Source: Acinetobacter chinensis (GTDB lineage Bacteria > Pseudomonadota > Gammaproteobacteria > Pseudomonadales > Moraxellaceae). Taken from it: DNA of 64,000 nt. Shown here one piece after another: positions 43,793 to 51,456 of the stretch; positions within the stretch are counted from its first letter, which is position 1, and every line of letters begins with the position of its first letter. The DNA is taken from NCBI RefSeq assembly GCF_002165375.2, contig NZ_CP032134.1:806001-870000 (forward strand), written 5' to 3'. The position numbers and the translations under genes were made by a program. Under the pieces are notes generated by a model. That model was not told where the DNA came from, searched no databases, and saw only the letters and a program-made list of their open reading frames with translations.

Positions 43793-45421
43793 ATGAAAGT
43801 CCGTACCGATATTCTTCGACTGTCCAAAGAGCTGCATACCTGGGTCGGCATCAGCGCAGGGATTCTTTTGTTTATCTGCTTTTTTGCAGGTGGGCTGAGC
43901 ATGTTTCAGCATGACTTAAGTAAATGGGCGACTCCTCCTCAGCAAAGCCTGAGTGCTGTACATCAGAATCAGTACAATGAACTGATTGAGCAGGTTCAGC
44001 AGAAGTATCCTGAAGCAAAGAAAAGTTTTCAGATTAATGTAAATTCCAGAGAATTTTATAACGCACCCATCCAGTGGATTTCGGACAAAAAAGCTGAGAG
44101 GGATGATCATGATTTTGATCTGCATCAGAACAGTATGCTTGCGACACTGAATCCTGATGGTTCCTTACAGGTCAGGCAGGAGGATCTGTCCAAAGCTGGC
44201 TGGCTCATTGAGCAGTTGCATGAAACGGGTGGCATACCTGGCATGCTCGGACACCACACTCTGGGTGTGTATGTCATGGGTGTGGTTGCTGTTCTGTATT
44301 TTCTTGCAATCATGACTGGGCTGATCGTGCTGTTGCCGACACTGGTGAAAGATTATTTTGCCATCCGTAAGGGTAAAAACAAGAAACGTTTCTGGCTGGA
44401 TGCGCATAATGTTGTGGGAATCACCAGTTTACCTTTTCATATTCTGATCAGTGTTACGGTTATTGTTTTTGCATTTCATGACTTGTTTTATGATGGTATT
44501 GGGCAACTGGTCAGTAAGGGTAAGCCGCTGTTTGAACGACCACCTGCTGCACAGATTGCAGAACCTGCCCCACAGTTGGATGTGGAAAAAATACTGGCAA
44601 AAATCCAGCAGCAGGCACCGGGTTATGAGATTTCCTCCATCAGTTTTAATCACCTGGATCATCCTGAAAAAGCATCTGCCAGAGCCAGTCTGTACAGTCC
44701 TGATCAGATGTTAAGGGGTGACCGTTTTGATGTCATGATGTTCAATCCTTATCAGGAAAAGCCTTTCAGTACTCGTAACCTGAACACAGACAGTTCTGCT
44801 ATGGATAAAGTCATCCGCTCCATGTTCAGTCTGCATTTTGGTAACTATGGGGGTGACATTACCCGATGGATGTATGTCATCCTGGGAATTGGTGGCGCAT
44901 TTCTGTTTTATTCAGGCAATATTCTATGGATAGAGTCACGTATCAGAAGACAGAAGAATCCGAATCTGCCCGTACCACAACAGCGCAAGGATGTCCGTTT
45001 TGTGGCGAGTCTGACCATCGGTGCCTGTCTGGGCTGTGTACTGGCAGTTTCTGTCAGTCTGTTGCTTGGACGCTGGGCTTATGTTTTTACGGCAAACCCT
45101 GGCAGTCTGAACCACTGGTTTATATACAGCTACTATGCGGTGTTTTTACTGGCTTTGCTTTACAGTTTTGTCGCAGGTGCTGCACGTGCATTACCGCACT
45201 TGCATCTGATGATTGCAGTGATCCTGTTGCTGATTCCTTTAACATCGGTTGTGGCATTGATCATGCCTGACCTTGGGCTATGGGTAACATCTTCCTTTCT
45301 GTGGTGGATTGATATTTTTGCCATTATTTTTGCGCTGGCATTTATACGGTTTTATCAGCAGGCAAATACACGGATGAGACATGCAGAACCTGGCTCACTG
45401 TGGGCAGCAAAGCGTGATTAA
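43793..45421 (+). CDS. PepSY-associated membrane protein (ferric reductase-like iron uptake)
   Basis: A 542-residue inner-membrane protein of the PepSY_TM family, which is linked to siderophore use and possibly reduction of ferric iron at the membrane. The N-terminal transmembrane segment (LHTWVGISAGILLFICFFAGGLSMF) is followed by a large periplasmic PepSY-like domain and a second TM region (LGVYVMGVVAVLYFLAIMTGLIVLLP). HNVVGITSLPFHILISVTVIVFAFHD carries His residues suggestive of haem or metal ligands. Several C-terminal helices end the protein. It is the last gene of the receptor cluster; the reductase role is inferred from the family. Confidence 0.86.
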   Translation: MKVRTDILRLSKELHTWVGISAGILLFICFFAGGLSMFQHDLSKWATPPQQSLSAVHQNQYNELIEQVQQKYPEAKKSFQINVNSREFYNAPIQWISDKKAERDDHDFDLHQNSMLATLNPDGSLQVRQEDLSKAGWLIEQLHETGGIPGMLGHHTLGVYVMGVVAVLYFLAIMTGLIVLLPTLVKDYFAIRKGKNKKRFWLDAHNVVGITSLPFHILISVTVIVFAFHDLFYDGIGQLVSKGKPLFERPPAAQIAEPAPQLDVEKILAKIQQQAPGYEISSISFNHLDHPEKASARASLYSPDQMLRGDRFDVMMFNPYQEKPFSTRNLNTDSSAMDKVIRSMFSLHFGNYGGDITRWMYVILGIGGAFLFYSGNILWIESRIRRQKNPNLPVPQQRKDVRFVASLTIGACLGCVLAVSVSLLLGRWAYVFTANPGSLNHWFIYSYYAVFLLALLYSFVAGAARALPHLHLMIAVILLLIPLTSVVALIMPDLGLWVTSSFLWWIDIFAIIFALAFIRFYQQANTRMRHAEPGSLWAAKRD

Positions 45422-45691
45422 GGCATTTTTAATTACACAAGGTGCGGTGAATAAGAAGCATTGTTAATAGTTACAAAAAGAATCAATCACAATTTTTGAG
45501 CCAGAATGCCTTTGCAGATTCAATCAGATTCTGCAAAGGTTTATTTTTTATATGGAAAATTGTTTATTAAAACTGCAAATGCGTATGTTTCTCATTTTAA
45601 TTTTATAAAAATCATAAACTTACACATATTAAATTTTGCAAAACAGTCGAAAGTTGTCCATAATAATACAAAAGGGTATGGAGTTTTTGAA

Positions 45692-46156
45692 ATGCGTGGC
45701 AATCCAGAAGTCATAGACTATCTAAACATGTTGATCGGTGGCGAACTGGCTGCTCGTGATCAATACCTGATTCATTCCCGTATGTATGAAGACTGGGGTT
45801 TAAGCAAAATTTTCGAACGTATTGACCATGAAAGCCAGGAAGAAGCTTCTCATGCTGATGCGCTGATCCGCCGTGTACTGTTCCTTGAAGGTACGCCAAA
45901 CATGGATCGTGATGACATCGAAGTCGGTACCGATGTTGTGACATGTCTGAAAGCTGACCTTGCACTTGAATATCATGTCCGTGACAAACTGGCGAAAGGT
46001 GTAAAACTTGCTGAAGAACATGGCGATTATGTGACCCGTGATATGCTTCGTCAGCAAATGTCGGATACTGAAGAAGATCATACATACTGGCTGGAAAAGC
46101 AGATGCGCTTGATTGAGTTGATTGGTCTACAGAACTATATTCAGTCTCAGATGTAA
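45692..46156 (+). CDS. bfr: Bacterioferritin, haem-ligand Met absent
   Basis: Iron-storage 24-mer subunit. The frame opens far upstream (45506), but GGAG at proper spacing and the standard MRGNPEVIDYLNMLIGGEL start fix the ATG at 45692, giving 154 residues. Ferroxidase ligands corresponding to E18, E51, H54, E94, E127 and H130 are all visible (HESQEEASHAD, LALEYH, DTEEDHTYW). Position 52, which is Met in E. coli Bfr and ligates haem at the dimer interface, is Ala here (EEASH versus DEMKH). So this subunit probably stores iron but does not bind haem alone. It may pair with a haem-binding subunit elsewhere. Confidence 0.9.
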   Translation: MRGNPEVIDYLNMLIGGELAARDQYLIHSRMYEDWGLSKIFERIDHESQEEASHADALIRRVLFLEGTPNMDRDDIEVGTDVVTCLKADLALEYHVRDKLAKGVKLAEEHGDYVTRDMLRQQMSDTEEDHTYWLEKQMRLIELIGLQNYIQSQM

Positions 46157-46206
46157 GATTCTTTCGTCTGCTTATTTTCCTTGAGGAAAAAGTTAAGACG
46201 AGGTGA

Positions 46207-46243
46207 AAAAAGCCTTTAGGTGATCAATCTAAAGGCTTTTTTT
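46207..46243. terminator. Bidirectional terminator between bfr and the peroxiredoxin
   Basis: A perfect nine-base stem AGCCTTTAG / CTAAAGGCT with A residues before and T residues after. It lies between convergent genes. Confidence 0.87.
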
Positions 46244-46248
46244 ATGGG

Positions 46249-46821
46249 CTATTTTTTCGAAAACTTTTGAATATCTGCCAGAACCTGTCCAGCATGCGTC
46301 TGTGTATTTACACTGCTGTAGTGGTAGACAATTGTTCCCTGGGGATCAATCAGAAAAGTTTCTCTTTTTGCAATTTTAGCGATTCCTAAATTACGGATAA
46401 TGCCAAACTGCTGTGCGAGTCGATGATTGTTATCTGCAAGGATTGGAAAATTCAGCCCTAATTTTTCAGAGAATTTTTGATGTGACTGGACATCATCCAG
46501 GCTTACGCCTAAAACCACTGCATTATTTTTGATAAATTGTGGATATAAGTTTTTGAATTGATTGGCTTCCTGGGTGCAACCTGGTGAGTTATCTTTTGGG
46601 TAGAAATAGAGTACGACCCATTTACCTTTGTACTGACTCAGTTCATGCCATTTTGCATTTTGATCCTGGAGTTTAAAGGCTGGTGCAGGTTTGCCTACCC
46701 ATTGTTTCTGATCTGAATCTGCTTTGGAAAAGACCGAGTTTTCAGCCTGGGCGAAACTGAACATGCCTAATGTAGAAATGGAAAGTAGACTCATACTTAC
46801 GAGTTTAACGAATTTCATCAC
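46249..46821 (-). CDS. Exported one-Cys peroxiredoxin (AhpC/TSA, Bcp-like)
   Basis: Thiol peroxidase reducing hydrogen or organic peroxides. A signal peptide (KLVSMSLLSISTLGMFSFAQA) places the enzyme in the periplasm. The redox domain has the peroxidatic Cys at about residue 82 in NSPGCTQEANQF. Bcp-type enzymes usually have a second Cys five residues on, but here that position is Asn and no other Cys exists, so it is a one-Cys enzyme needing an external reductant. Its 190 residues include the signal. It lies beside the bacterioferritin, a sensible oxidative-stress and iron pairing, though on the opposite strand. Confidence 0.88.
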   Translation of the reverse strand: MMKFVKLVSMSLLSISTLGMFSFAQAENSVFSKADSDQKQWVGKPAPAFKLQDQNAKWHELSQYKGKWVVLYFYPKDNSPGCTQEANQFKNLYPQFIKNNAVVLGVSLDDVQSHQKFSEKLGLNFPILADNNHRLAQQFGIIRNLGIAKIAKRETFLIDPQGTIVYHYSSVNTQTHAGQVLADIQKFSKK

Positions 46822-46873
46822 AGGTTTTTCCTACATTTAAGCTGTTTTGATCTTAGCAAATTTTAGATCGTAT

Positions 46874-46950
46874 GCGAAATGCGAAATGCGAAATGCGAAA
46901 TGCGAAATGCGAAATGCGAAATGCGAAATGTGAAATGTGAAATGCGAAAT
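46874..46950. repeat. Heptanucleotide tandem repeat, 11 units
   Basis: Eleven consecutive 7-base units. Units 1-8 are exactly GCGAAAT, units 9-10 are GTGAAAT, and unit 11 is GCGAAAT again. The tract is 77 bases. It lies 52 bases upstream of the peroxiredoxin start (on the minus strand) and 275 bases before the biotin locus. Being a multiple of seven, unit changes would shift any reading frame and alter promoter spacing. No gene reads through it convincingly. Confidence 0.95.
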
Positions 46951-47224
46951 GCTGGTATTTACGATGGATAGATTTAAGACGGTATGTATGTAACTATCTT
47001 TTTGATTGAAGAAAATTGCTATCGCGTTAAGCGACATGGATGTCGCCGTTAGACAAGGGTATCATGGATATCTTGCACAGTAATACTGCTCATGTCTAAC
47101 AGAGGATTTTTGTCACTTTTGATCCTTCAAAAGTGAGGCATTGCCTACGCAGTCTTAATCAAAATTAGATTGGTAAGTTAAGGCTGTGCTGAAAATAGTT
47201 AATCATTTTCATAATGGAGTCACT
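46951..47224. other. Intergenic region with several inverted repeats
   Basis: Between the 7-base repeat and bioH-like. It contains two perfect inverted repeats: GCGACAT / ATGTCGC with a two-base gap (47031-47046) and a nine-base pair CACTTTTGA / TCAAAAGTG with a TCCT loop (47114-47135). An imperfect palindrome lies between them around TATCATGGATA. Neither hairpin is followed by a T run, so they do not look like terminators. No RNA gene is recognised. Confidence 0.6.
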
Positions 47225-47953
47225 TTGAACCAAAAAATTTTACTCATTACAGGCTGGGGCGGTGGTACTAAACTACTCAGCGCCTTACAACAGGCTTTAC
47301 AGAATCAGGGACATGAAGTTGAACTGATCAATATTTTTAATGCTTTGGATGATGCAGAATTACAACAGCAAACTGAAAAAGCCAAAGCGTTTGATGTGAT
47401 TATTGGATGGTCTTTGGGTGGGCAACTTGCGACGCTGTTGGTTGATCAGATTTCCAGACAATATCAACAACACAAAGTATTGATTACCTTAGCATCCAAT
47501 CCATGTTTTGTTGCCAATGATGTGTGGCAAACTGCAATGCCACAAGCGACATTCCAAAGTTTTAAACAATCCTTTGAAACTGACGCTATCACGACCTTAA
47601 AGAAATTTGGCTACATGGTCTGCCAGGGTGTGGAAAGTACCAAAGCAGATTTTGTAAAGTTGCAAAGTTTGATTCAGGCGCAGAAAATAGAACTGTTACA
47701 GGATGGACTAAACCTGTTAGAGGGTTTAAATCTTGTCAATATATTGAATAATTATGCAGGTTATCAGTACCATATCTTTGGAAAGCAGGATTACTTAGTT
47801 AGTTACAAAGTTTTGGATAATCTTCAAAATTTAGATGCAAAGTTTTTAGACGCTGAGTTAATCAGTGGCTCACATGGCTTGCCTGTTTTCCAAATTGACT
47901 TAATTACTGACAAAATCTGCCAATATTTACAAAAAATAAAGCAAACATCCTGA
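47225..47953 (+). CDS. bioH: BioH-like pimeloyl-ACP methyl ester esterase, TTG start
   Basis: Expected to hydrolyse the methyl ester of pimeloyl-ACP methyl ester, ending the BioC-initiated route to the pimeloyl moiety of biotin. An alpha/beta hydrolase fold is indicated by LLITGWGGG near the start, the nucleophile elbow GWSLGGQLA and a late GSHGLPVF with the likely catalytic His. The frame is open from a GTG at 47186, but GGAG lies seven bases before a TTG at 47225, which gives 242 residues starting directly before the first strand. It heads the bio cluster, which supports the role; the BioH assignment is by fold and context, so moderately sure. Confidence 0.74.
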   Translation: MNQKILLITGWGGGTKLLSALQQALQNQGHEVELINIFNALDDAELQQQTEKAKAFDVIIGWSLGGQLATLLVDQISRQYQQHKVLITLASNPCFVANDVWQTAMPQATFQSFKQSFETDAITTLKKFGYMVCQGVESTKADFVKLQSLIQAQKIELLQDGLNLLEGLNLVNILNNYAGYQYHIFGKQDYLVSYKVLDNLQNLDAKFLDAELISGSHGLPVFQIDLITDKICQYLQKIKQTS

Positions 47954-48123
47954 TAAGTGGTGCATCTCGCAATTTATTTATCATTCATGCAGGTTTAAGA
48001 TTCAAAACATTCAAATAAAACTTTCCATCTTTGTTGAATCCCCCTTTATTTTTCATAGGGAGAGAAAGAGATGTGAATGAGGAAAAGTTTTAATCCTGTT
48101 GTGAGAGATAAAGGAAGTTAAGG

Positions 48124-49476
48124 ATGACCGATTCAAATACTGAATCAAATCAAACGTTCAGTGATTCGTTGAATGATCAATTTAGTGATCAGGCATTTGA
48201 TCAACAACACATCTGGCATCCTTATACTTCTATGACTCATCCTTTGCCGACCTTTAAAGTGAAAAGGGCGCAAGGCGCAATCATTGAACTTGAAGATGGT
48301 CGTCAGTTGATTGATGGCATGTCGTCATGGTGGTGTGCGATACATGGTTATAACCATCCTGAACTGAATCAGGCGGTGACTGATCAATTACAGAATATGT
48401 CGCATATCATGTTTGGTGGCTTTACCCATGATCCTGCGATTCAACTCGGAAAATTATTACTTAAAATCACGCCTCCGAGTTTAGATAAAATTTTCTTTGC
48501 CGACTCAGGTTCAGTTGCAGTTGAAGTGGCTTTGAAAATGGCAGTTCAATATTGGTCATCACTCGGAAAATTAGAGAAAACTAATTTTGTTACACCGCGC
48601 TCGGGCTATCATGGTGATACTTGGAATGCGATGTCTGTGTGTGATCCTGTCACTGGCATGCATCAGATTTTTGGCTCAAGTTTACCGAACCGAATTTTTG
48701 TTCCTGCACCACAAACGGCTTTTGATGAAGAATGGAATCCTTTAGATATTGCTGAACTCGAAAAAACTTTAGCAGAACAACATCAAAGCGTTGCTGCCTT
48801 AATCCTTGAACCGATCGTACAGGGTGCAGGCGGTATGCGTTTTTATCATCCTGAATATTTACGTCAAGCCAAACTGCTCTGTGAAAAATACAATATTCTG
48901 CTGATTTTCGATGAAATCGCCACAGGTTTTGGACGTACAGGTAAGCTGTTTGCCTGGGAATGGGCTGGCGTAGAGCCTGACATCATGTGCATCGGCAAAG
49001 GTTTGACGGGTGGTTATATGACTTTATCTGCAACGCTGACCACACAAAAAGTAGCGGAAACCATCAGTCAGGGCGAGGCAGGCGTGTTTATGCATGGTCC
49101 AACTTTTATGGCAAATCCCTTGGCATGTGCGGTGGCGGTACGAAGTACAGAACTACTCATTTCACAGGATTGGCAAAGCAATATTCAACGTATTGAACAG
49201 CAATTATCGAGTCATTTACAGCCTTTGGCACAGCTCGATTTTGTTAGAGATGTACGTGTTTTGGGTGCAATAGGCGTGGTGGAATTGACCTTCAGTGTCG
49301 ATATGAAAACCCTGCAACAAGAGTTTGTACGCCGCGGGATCTGGATTCGTCCATTCGGCAAACTGGTCTATGTGATGCCACCTTATATTATTTCTGAAAA
49401 TGAATTAAAAACACTGTTAGAACAACTGGTTGAAGTCGTTAAAAATATGAAAAGCAGTATGGAGAATGCATCGTGA
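48124..49476 (+). CDS. bioA: Adenosylmethionine--8-amino-7-oxononanoate transaminase BioA
   Basis: PLP enzyme converting KAPA to DAPA in biotin synthesis with SAM as amino donor. Typical motifs include HIWHPYTSM near the N-terminus (an aromatic-rich substrate pocket), SSWWCAIHGYNHPELN, FADSGSVAVEVALKMAVQYW, ILIFDEIATGFGRTG and the PLP Lys K292 in CIGKGLTGGYM. At 450 residues it is slightly longer than the usual 430 because of a polar N-terminal extension. It overlaps bioF by 4 bases (GTGA). Gln codons are mainly CAA, unlike most genes here. Confidence 0.96.
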   Translation: MTDSNTESNQTFSDSLNDQFSDQAFDQQHIWHPYTSMTHPLPTFKVKRAQGAIIELEDGRQLIDGMSSWWCAIHGYNHPELNQAVTDQLQNMSHIMFGGFTHDPAIQLGKLLLKITPPSLDKIFFADSGSVAVEVALKMAVQYWSSLGKLEKTNFVTPRSGYHGDTWNAMSVCDPVTGMHQIFGSSLPNRIFVPAPQTAFDEEWNPLDIAELEKTLAEQHQSVAALILEPIVQGAGGMRFYHPEYLRQAKLLCEKYNILLIFDEIATGFGRTGKLFAWEWAGVEPDIMCIGKGLTGGYMTLSATLTTQKVAETISQGEAGVFMHGPTFMANPLACAVAVRSTELLISQDWQSNIQRIEQQLSSHLQPLAQLDFVRDVRVLGAIGVVELTFSVDMKTLQQEFVRRGIWIRPFGKLVYVMPPYIISENELKTLLEQLVEVVKNMKSSMENAS

Positions 49477-50633
49477 GTCATTTACTGGAGCATTTTTCAG
49501 CACAACTGGATCAACTGAAACAACAGGGCAATTTTCGTCAATTCACCAACAATATTCAGCAGGATCGTTATATTCAAATCAATGATCGACGCATGTTGAA
49601 TCTCGCATCGAACGATTATTTGGGTTTAAATTCTGACCTGCAATTACGTGAACAGTTTTTTGATGAAACACTGAATGATCAACGCTGGATGAGTTCGACG
49701 TCATCACGCTTACTTACAGGGAATTTTCCTGAATACGAACAGCTTGAGGCGAGTTTGAGTCTGGTTTTTCATGGTCGTGCTGCACTGTTATTTAACAGTG
49801 GTTATCACATGAATATCGGGATTTTACCTGCACTTGCTGACAGTAAAACTTTGATTCTTGCGGATAAACTGATTCACGCAAGTATAATTGATGGCATCCG
49901 ATTATCCACTGCGAAATATGTGCGTTATCGTCATAATGATTTGGTACATCTGACTCAACTTTTACAGAAATATCATGATGATGAAGCCTTTGATCGGATC
50001 ATTGTGGTGACTGAATCCATTTTCAGTATGGATGGTGATGAAACGGATTTGGCTGAACTGGTTCGGATCAAAAAGCAATTTTCCAAAGTGATGCTCTATG
50101 TTGATGAAGCGCATGCAATCGGTGTGCGTGGTGAGCAAGGTTTAGGCTGTGCAGAACAATATGGCGTGATTGACGATATTGATCTTTTGGTTGGGACATT
50201 TGGTAAAGCGATTGCCTCAGTCGGTGGATATTTGATTTGTCATGCAATTATTCGGGATTATTTGATCAATGCGATGCGTCCATTGATCTTTAGTACCGCA
50301 CAACCGCCGATCTGTATGGCATGGACAAATTTTATTTTTCACAAAGTGCTGAATTTAAATTCACAACGTCAGCATCTACAACAGATCAGCATATATTTAC
50401 AGCAAGCTGTGATTAATCAAGGTTTTGACTGTCCTTCGAGTTCGCATATTATCCCTGTGATTATTGGTGAATCTACCAAAACAGTGGCAAAAGCCAAAGC
50501 GTTGCAGGATGCTGGTTTTTACATCATGCCTGTACGACCACCGACAGTGCCACAAAACAGTTCACGTTTACGCATTTCACTCACTGCACAAATCAAGCAA
50601 TCTGAGCTTGAGCAACTTGTGACATTGTTGTGA
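49473..50633 (+). CDS. bioF: 8-amino-7-oxononanoate synthase BioF, GTG start
   Basis: PLP enzyme condensing pimeloyl-ACP (or pimeloyl-CoA) with alanine to form KAPA. Motifs are LNLASNDYLGLN, GSRLLTGNFPEYEQLE-like STSSRLLTGNFPEYEQLE, YVDEAHAIGVRGEQGLG and the PLP Lys K245 in VGTFGKAIASVGGYL. The start is a GTG overlapping the bioA stop (GTGA), so translation is coupled. The 386 residues are typical. It is followed closely by bioC. Its glutamine codons are mainly CAA. Confidence 0.96.
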   Translation: MSHLLEHFSAQLDQLKQQGNFRQFTNNIQQDRYIQINDRRMLNLASNDYLGLNSDLQLREQFFDETLNDQRWMSSTSSRLLTGNFPEYEQLEASLSLVFHGRAALLFNSGYHMNIGILPALADSKTLILADKLIHASIIDGIRLSTAKYVRYRHNDLVHLTQLLQKYHDDEAFDRIIVVTESIFSMDGDETDLAELVRIKKQFSKVMLYVDEAHAIGVRGEQGLGCAEQYGVIDDIDLLVGTFGKAIASVGGYLICHAIIRDYLINAMRPLIFSTAQPPICMAWTNFIFHKVLNLNSQRQHLQQISIYLQQAVINQGFDCPSSSHIIPVIIGESTKTVAKAKALQDAGFYIMPVRPPTVPQNSSRLRISLTAQIKQSELEQLVTLL

Positions 50634-50637
50634 ACTG

Positions 50638-51456
50638 ATGATGAATATTGCAATGAAAAATCCACAACGTATTGATAAAACTCAAGTGGCGTTGCGTTTT
50701 GCACAAGCAGGGCAAAGCTATCCTGAACATGCCATTGTGCAACGCAAAATTGCACAGCAATTATTTGATTTAATTAGACAATATTGTCCTAAGCAGTTAA
50801 ATCAGGTTTTTGAAATGGGTTGTGGTTCGGGTAATTTAAGCCATTTACTCATTGAAAATTTTCAGATCAAGCATCTGATTTTAAATGATCTCTATTCAGA
50901 AGTTCAGCAGCATTTTCAGTCAGATCAGATTCAAGCGATTCAAACTCAGCAACAGATTGAGTTTCTGATTGGTGATATTGAACAGTTGAACTTTCCTCAA
51001 AATAACGACCTGATTGCCTCAAGTTCTGTTCTACAATGGATGGGGGATTTGGACGCTGTATTCGCCAAAGCACGACACAGTTTAAATCCTCAAGCCTTGT
51101 TATGTTTTTTGACGTTTGGTCAGCAGAATTTACAGGAAATTAAGGCATTAACAGGGCAGGGCTTGGATTATTTAAGCCTTGAAAATATTCAGGAAAAGCT
51201 ACTAAAAAATGGTTTTGAAATTCTGCATATTTCAGAACAGATTGAAGCTTTAAATTTCGAACATCCAAAGCAAATCTTGCAACATTTAAAAGCCACAGGT
51301 GTCACGGCTACGGCTTCTAACTTTCGTTGGACAAAGCAAAGTTTGCAGGATTTTTATCTGAATTATCAGCAGTTTTTAACACAGGGTGAATTGGGTAAAA
51401 CATCATACCCTTTGTCTTATCATCCGATTTATTGTATCGCGCGGAGAATGCCATGA
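50638..51456 (+). CDS. bioC: Malonyl-ACP O-methyltransferase BioC
   Basis: SAM-dependent methyltransferase that methylates malonyl-ACP so it can enter fatty acid synthesis and be elongated to a pimeloyl ester. SAM motif I is VFEMGCGSGNLSHLL (about residues 57-71), and later motifs include DLIASSSVLQWMGDLDAVF and HLKATGVTATAS, all BioC-typical. Two ATG codons (50638 and 50641) are near-equal candidates. It overlaps bioD by four bases (ATGA). In E. coli its product is finished by BioH, whose likely counterpart is the first gene here. Confidence 0.93.
   Translation: MMNIAMKNPQRIDKTQVALRFAQAGQSYPEHAIVQRKIAQQLFDLIRQYCPKQLNQVFEMGCGSGNLSHLLIENFQIKHLILNDLYSEVQQHFQSDQIQAIQTQQQIEFLIGDIEQLNFPQNNDLIASSSVLQWMGDLDAVFAKARHSLNPQALLCFLTFGQQNLQEIKALTGQGLDYLSLENIQEKLLKNGFEILHISEQIEALNFEHPKQILQHLKATGVTATASNFRWTKQSLQDFYLNYQQFLTQGELGKTSYPLSYHPIYCIARRMP

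Noticed and set aside
46874..46950. CRISPR array
   Set aside because: The unit is 7 bases with no spacers, so it is a simple tandem repeat and not a CRISPR array.
46837..47037. Minus-strand frame of 66 codons containing HFAFRIS repeats
   Set aside because: The protein is just the translation of the 7-base repeat. It lacks a ribosome-binding site and runs into the peroxiredoxin promoter area.
47954..48123. Biotin operator upstream of bioA
   Set aside because: I looked for a BirA-type operator and for a simple palindrome and found none convincing.
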